Shown piece by piece: positions 59,009-64,000 of a DNA stretch of 64,000 bases; position 1 is the first letter of the stretch; each line of letters opens with the position of its first letter. The notes under the pieces were generated by a model. It did not search any database and was not told where the DNA came from. It saw only the letters and a list, made by a program, of their open reading frames with translations. The stretch covers positions 32,418,886-32,482,885 of the forward strand of contig NC_086374.1 in the NCBI RefSeq assembly GCF_036588685.1, written 5' to 3'. The stretch is from Mytilus trossulus. Lineage: Eukaryota; Mollusca; Bivalvia; Mytilida; Mytilidae. The position numbers and the translations under genes were made by a program.

Positions 59009-62000
59009 TCACTGTGGTGATGTCTGAGTACCATAAAGAGTAAGGCTCCATCCATTCAAAGTAACTGGAACGCAAATTGAAAAAAATTAAACATAAGTTT
59101 TAATATTTGTAATAATTAGACGTGATAACGAATAGACACCTAGATAATCGGAAATAACATTCAAGCAATACAAACAGATTGGTACATGTCCTTTTCACAC
59201 CTTAAACAATGGGTATCATATATTAACACTATTAGCCAAATTATTAAAGATGTCTATATGCTAAAAACACATTATGGAAACCAAAATAAATCACAAATAC
59301 CAGAGATGTATAAAACGTAAAACAAGTTTGGTTCTAATTTAAGGCACGAACTTTAGAAAATCAAACCGTCGTACAGTTATGGAATTACATTTTATCGTGT
59401 GGATATCAATGCTGTAGCATTATCACACAGTAAGTCAGATAGAAGACGTACTAGTTAGATTTATACCAATCAACGAACCTCTAACAGCTCTGTCTATTGT
59501 TCTGAATTCCAAACGCCAGGGTTTGTCTCCATTAGTCGCATCGCTACAAGGATTTTCACCCCAAGTCTGCAGTGTTTTATATGTCCACACAAGGCTTCCA
59601 CCCATTGGGTGATAGGTAGAGTCTTCCGGTCGGTGTGTCATCAAATAACTCTTAGTCCCGAACGGAGAATATAGATAGAACTCAACTGATCCTCTGTTTG
59701 CTTGAAATATATTTTTAGTTTAAAATTCATGTTCAAAATTGAATGTTTTTATTTTACATTTTTTTACTAATGAAAATACTACGATGTATGATGGCATGTA
59801 AATAGAAAACCTTGCAGATCAGCTGTATCTGTTCGTCATAAAGGGCGATAATAATTTGCATGTAGTAACATTAATGTATTTGTATCACATATTAATTGAT
59901 CCGACGTCTGTTATGTATTACATGTACAAGAATACATTAGAAATCTAAATCATCAGTATCACCACATTGTCTATATGATGACAGGCAACTTTCATTCTCT
60001 TATGGTATATTTAAGACAATGGGACCAATGCAGATGGTGTTGTTGTTGATGTCACAATAGCGTTATAATTCGAATTATGTGGCGGGATCGACAGAAACCT
60101 TGTTTTTAAATAAGCAAATATTACTCGGAGCACAGAACATGTAATGTACTTATATCCTCGTCACTTTGTCCTATTGCCCACTATACTACATCCTTCCTTT
60201 TCATTCATCAAAATTCAATATCTTAATTAAAGGAAACCAGTTAATACTCTTACCTGTAAATCTAAATGAAATAGTAACTAATACAAATTCTAAATATCTA
60301 ATCGTTCCACAGTTGGTTCCCTGACCACTGCAAAGCACATTCAAGTTATCACTTTTGGATCCACCCCTTTTTGTTCTTCTGTAAAAGAACATCAAAAGTG
60401 CTTTAACATCACTGCCTTGGGTTATTTGGTAAATGTCTAATACATTGATATAAATATTAGATTTAAAAATAGCAGTTTCACACTGAAACAATGACGTATC
60501 GATATTTATACATGATATATGTTGGTGTAAGTTTATATGAAAGTAACCTAGATATATCTTTGATATTCATTATTATCAATGCAAAGATGCGATAAACACG
60601 CAACACGCTTGTTAATGCATCTTTTGTATACAAGGTCTAGAAATTTAAAAGATAATGGTAATTTCTCATTCCCTTCAAAGAGCTCTGTTTATAGTTGTAC
60701 TCTGGATGCGAGCTGCATTCTGTTGTTTTGTTTACTCTTTGGTCGGGTTGTTGTCTCTTTGACAAATTCCCTATATTCATTCTTACTTTCATATAATATC
60801 AGAATAAAAGAATAAAGTTATAAAACCAACTCCACTACATATAAGGATTGTTCATAGTTGCTGTATATATCTATCATAGTGTTCTGAGATAAGGACAAAA
60901 CACTTAATTAATAAGATAAATCACATGAGGATCAAACATTCTGGTAAATAGACATCAAGATGACGTACAGGGGTAAGTAAAATCCAGAAAAGCGCTAGTA
61001 ATTTATTGTATGCATTGAAAGCAATTTTCTGGTTTTTCATTCATCAGGAAAGCTCAAAGTTGAATATTTAAACCCAATTCTGTATAAGAACCGAAACGAT
61101 TTAAGAGCTTTATGACAAAATAGTTATCGAAGGTACCAGGATTACAAAAAAAAAAGTCATTAAAAAGACAAAACTTAAAGCCTTCCAGCAGAAGTTTCGA
61201 GTTATGTTTGGTGAATTTTGTATTGGTGTTTTTTTTTTTAATTTTGTGTTTACATTATCTGTATATCTATAATAGTTTTCATTATTTGAAGCAGACATTC
61301 TAAATTTACTACTGTAATTGAAGTATTAATTTGAGAAAGAATACATGTAAACTATGATACATTGTCAATGGGGGAAACAATGTTTTCATTAGCTGTCTTG
61401 TCCTCTTAGTTCTAGCTGCGCTATTTTACTTACAGCTTCAAACAGGGCATTAAAAGTCATTCATATATAGATATAGGAAGATGTGGTGTGAGTGCCAATG
61501 AGACAACTCTCCATCCAAGTAACACTTTAAAAAGTAAACCATTATAGGTTAAAGTACGGCCTTCAACACGGAGCCTTGGTTCACACCGAACAACAAGCTA
61601 TAAAGGGCCCCAAAATTACACGTTATAAAAATAATTCTCAAAGAGTATTTCAAACTTGAGTGACTCTGTTAATCATATCTATATCATTGAAAATAAGGAA
61701 TAAAAAAGATATATCTAGGTCTCTTGCATATCTACTATCATCCACAATTGTCAGAAAGGGTCAGTTAAAAATGTACCTTTACTACACAGTCTACAGAAAA
61801 GACTATTTAAAAAATACATTTTAAAATGCTAGCATTCAAGGACAACGCCTTCACATTGAATACACATTTCGAATTTAAAACATTTATCTGAAAATTAAGG
61901 TGTCCATTAGCATTTTATTATTGGTAAAAGGTTGTTGCTTACAAATTATTGACCTGTTGAACTGAGAGTTCTGAAAAGTAAAAAAAAGAAAGAAATCGAA

Positions 62001-63679
62001 CTCAAAGGAAATTTTAAGTTGGAAAGTAGAGTAATCTCATTAGTTATTTTATGCACACTATCAGGATTCTGTCGTCCATTGTTGAATATATATACCAAAG
62101 ATAACAACGGATATGGTGCAATTGACGTAGCAAGTACTCACTCCTTTATATTTTCTAACATAATGAAACGACTGAATACGAGTTATACTCTGGTTATTTT
62201 TCGTATATTTACTTAGTATGAGCAAAAACAATAGTGGAGAACAAATCTTATCTCCTTCGGGGCACCTTATTATATTATGTGTGATGGTTTGTGAAAAGTA
62301 TATGAACATATAACGGTTTTTTTAAATGTTAAGAATCATTTGAACTAACAGTCGTTTTTGTCTATTAATTGTGCAGGTTTCGAGTGCTGGTAAAACTGGA
62401 AAGTTCTTTGCCCTCTGTACCATGTCACCAACATCAAGCAAACCAAATCCCATTGTCGGATGAGCTGAAAGTGTAAGATATGTCATTCAGCAGTCTTGAT
62501 ATGAATGTTAAATTCTTTATTTAAATTTGTCGGAATGCAAAAATCTGAGTAATCAAACTTGGAAATTTTATATATTTATCATCACCTTTTTTTTTTTTTA
62601 AAAGAATTATGTTTATGAGAAACATAACATGTAGATCAAAAGGAAATATCTTTCATTCATTAACGACATTGCTAACAGAATTACAAATAATGCAACATAA
62701 CTTTTTTTACTACACGCATAGTAAATATATAAGTAATGTTGACGAAACAAAAACATGAATCATACATCTGGATCTTTATACTATTGACCTCCAAAGAATA
62801 ATGAAACTCGTGTATGGGTTAATTTAAAAAGAAAAGTAATGATATTTATGCATTGTTAATTTTAAATACATGTATAAAACGAAAGTTCATTAAACAGTTA
62901 TGGTAACGGACTTCAATACTGTTAATCTTATTACTACCACTGGGTCGATGCCTCTGCTGGTGGACTATTAGTCCTCGAGGGTATCATCAGCCCAGTAGCC
63001 AGTACTTCGGTACTGGCATGAAAATACGGATTTTTTGTGTTATTAAAATTTGCTGTTACAAAATGATAGAAATTATTATAAATTAAGGAATGTATCTCCC
63101 TCGTGCAAAGCTCTGATTCCTTTCACGGATTTGGCTATACTTTTTGGACCCTTTGGATTATAGCGCTTCATCTTTTATATAAGCTTTGGATTTCAAATAT
63201 TTTGGCAACGAGCATCACTGAAGAGACATGTATTGTCGAAATGCGCATCTGGTGCAAGAAAATTGGTACCATTAATCTTATTAATTTCGCGAGTAGAAAA
63301 ATATCGCGAATAGAAATCGTCTCGAATATGTCATATTTGGATTTTTCCTTATTAAACTGTGTCATGTGAATGAGAAAATCGCGAAACTAAATAGCCACGA
63401 AATGGTCTAGCAAGGGTAAAACGCGAAATTAAGTATTCGCGAAAATAAGTTGGTTTACAGTATACGTATTCATTTTATGTTGATCAGTTGACTAGCTAAT
63501 ATTTGACTGTTTCTTAATTTTCTCCATCTTGCTTCTAACGAGTGTCGTAAAAAATAAACAAACTTTGAAATTTTGCTCCGTTTTCCTGCCACTGGTAATT
63601 TAAGTCTGAATCGGCCAAATTGTGTTTCTTTGATGTTTGCACCAGTAGATGTTGAACACTTCGCCACGTAAGATTTGGA
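59009..63679 (-). CDS. Proprotein convertase (furin/PCSK family), 3' part of gene
   Basis: Five exons on the minus strand are 63679-63564, 62464-62350, 60378-60254, 59700-59452 and 59064-59009 (TGA at 59011-59009). Phases agree (1,2,1,1). The first two encode the end of the S8 protease domain: NLTWRSVQHLLVQTS, then HPTMGFGLLDVGDMVQRAKN, matching NLTWRDMQHLVVQTS and GYGLLDAG of furin. The rest is the P domain: RYLEFVLVTISF, NRGSVEFYLYSPFGTKS, WGENP, KPWRLE and the ending GWSLTLYGT. The catalytic D, H, N and S residues lie outside the window. A loop between domains carries RQKR and RTKR. No Cys-rich or membrane domain follows; the TGA sits inside a CA|GTGAGG donor-like site, so a longer C-terminus is possible. 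These secretory-pathway proteases cleave precursors at dibasic sites. The paralogue is not resolved. Confidence 0.88.
60690..60800 (-). repeat. Dispersed repeat family B, reverse fragment
   Basis: It has TTTGGTCGGGTTGTTGTCTC and TTTGACAAATTCCCTATATT, like the start of 18770-18940 inverted. It lies in a proprotein convertase intron. Confidence 0.65.
61470..61640 (+). repeat. Dispersed repeat family A, forward 5' half (subfamily 2)
   Basis: It has ATAGGAAGATGTGGTGTGAG, GGAGCCTTGGTTCACACCGA and AAGGGCCCCAAAATTAC, then stops, at nearly the same internal point as the copy at 29075-29255. Confidence 0.8.
62915..63283 (+). mobile_element. Retrozyme-like hammerhead element, copy 2
   Basis: TTAATCTTATTA starts at 62922 and again at 63272, giving a 350-bp unit with repeated ends. 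Then come ACCACTGGGTCGATGCC, a hairpin at 62998-63017 (GCCAGTAC-TTCG-GTACTGGC), a spacer and a hammerhead ribozyme at 63212-63255. It is colinear with copy 1 at 50029-50420 but clearly diverged. It lies in the proprotein convertase intron between 62464 and 63564, antisense to that gene. Confidence 0.7.
63212..63255 (+). ncRNA. Hammerhead ribozyme (type I, loopless stem III), copy 2
   Basis: Stem I is GCAUCA (63212-63217) with UGGUGC (63250-63255). The core CUGAAGA (63218-63224) has A at the freely variable position 7. Stem II is GACA/UGUC with loop UGUAU. GAA is at 63238-63240. Stem III is AUGC/GCAU with no loop (63241-63248). The cleavage residue is C63249. All invariant core positions fit the consensus CUGANGA...GAA...UH, so this copy looks catalytically competent. 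The palindromic stem III suggests activity as a dimer. Confidence 0.85.
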
Positions 63680-64000
63680 CTGAAATAATAAAAAAAAGAT
63701 TGTAGACGAACTAAAGGAAAGGTGAAACTAATCGACTTTTTTTTAACACATATAGCTGTAATTTTGGAAAACGAATGGTATTTTTCAGTCATTCTTACGC
63801 ATTAAAAATAAAAAGGAAGTATGCCAACTTTAATTCCATTTTTGAAGTTACTTCATTTTGATTTTGAAGGTTTTGTGTGATGTTTTTTCTATCTTTTTAA
63901 TTGTGCGTTTCGCTGATATTCATTCCGAAAGTATTTTATTTACTAGATAAAAGTTTGGAGATAATTGGAAATTTCTTTAAATGTTACCAACATACGTATT
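63680..64000. other. Proprotein convertase intron running off the window
   Basis: No further exon of the protease domain is visible before the right edge. The sequence is AT-rich. Confidence 0.5.

Noticed and set aside
1-64000. tRNA or rRNA genes
   Set aside because: No cloverleaf with both A and B boxes, and no conserved rRNA segment, was recognised by eye. A tRNAscan-SE and Rfam run would be decisive.

Overview
The window looks like nuclear DNA of a bivalve mollusc, most likely a marine mussel (Mytilidae). It is AT-rich, with small coding exons in large introns bounded by GT/AG sites. It is filled with dispersed repeats whose copies recognise each other within the window and resemble, from memory, repeats common in mussel genomes. 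There are no prokaryotic operons, CRISPR arrays or insertion sequences.

Layout. (1) 824-938 (+) is the last coding exon of an unrecognised gene. (2) 1219-4612 (-) is the 3' end of a decayed reverse-transcriptase retroelement whose tail carries a 91-bp unit amplified exactly 33 times. (3) 5258-6450 is a fold-back repeat. (4) 6451-12007 has no gene and may hold a long 3' UTR. (5) PLPP6 (12008-16748, -) and a FAM78 homologue (17151-19854, +) are divergent neighbours sharing a promoter of about 400 bp with a perfect CRE palindrome. (6) 22675-24990 (-) is a dead, 5'-truncated RTE-type LINE. (7) 25684-26982 (+) is an intact single-exon TRIM protein (RING, two B-boxes, coiled coil). (8) 27.9-30.3 kb is a cluster of inverted copies of one dispersed repeat. 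(9) 30663-52780 (-) is a well-supported eight-exon gene for an unrecognised 417-residue protein, with a candidate alternative first exon at 47350-47397. (10) 59009-63679 (-) is the 3' part of a proprotein convertase gene (end of the S8 domain plus the P domain), continuing beyond the right edge.

The most interesting non-genic signal is a pair of related 350-360 bp elements, at about 50.03-50.42 kb and 62.92-63.28 kb, in introns of two different genes and antisense to both. Each carries a complete type I hammerhead ribozyme fold with a loopless palindromic stem III. Stems I and III and an upstream hairpin differ between the copies by compensatory changes. Unit ends recur on both sides of each element, as expected for excised monomer-plus copies of a tandem, retrozyme-like element.

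The protein genes show no obvious shared pathway. Exon boundaries are inferred from reading frame, splice dinucleotides, phase agreement and family alignment from memory. Repeat names are local to this annotation.
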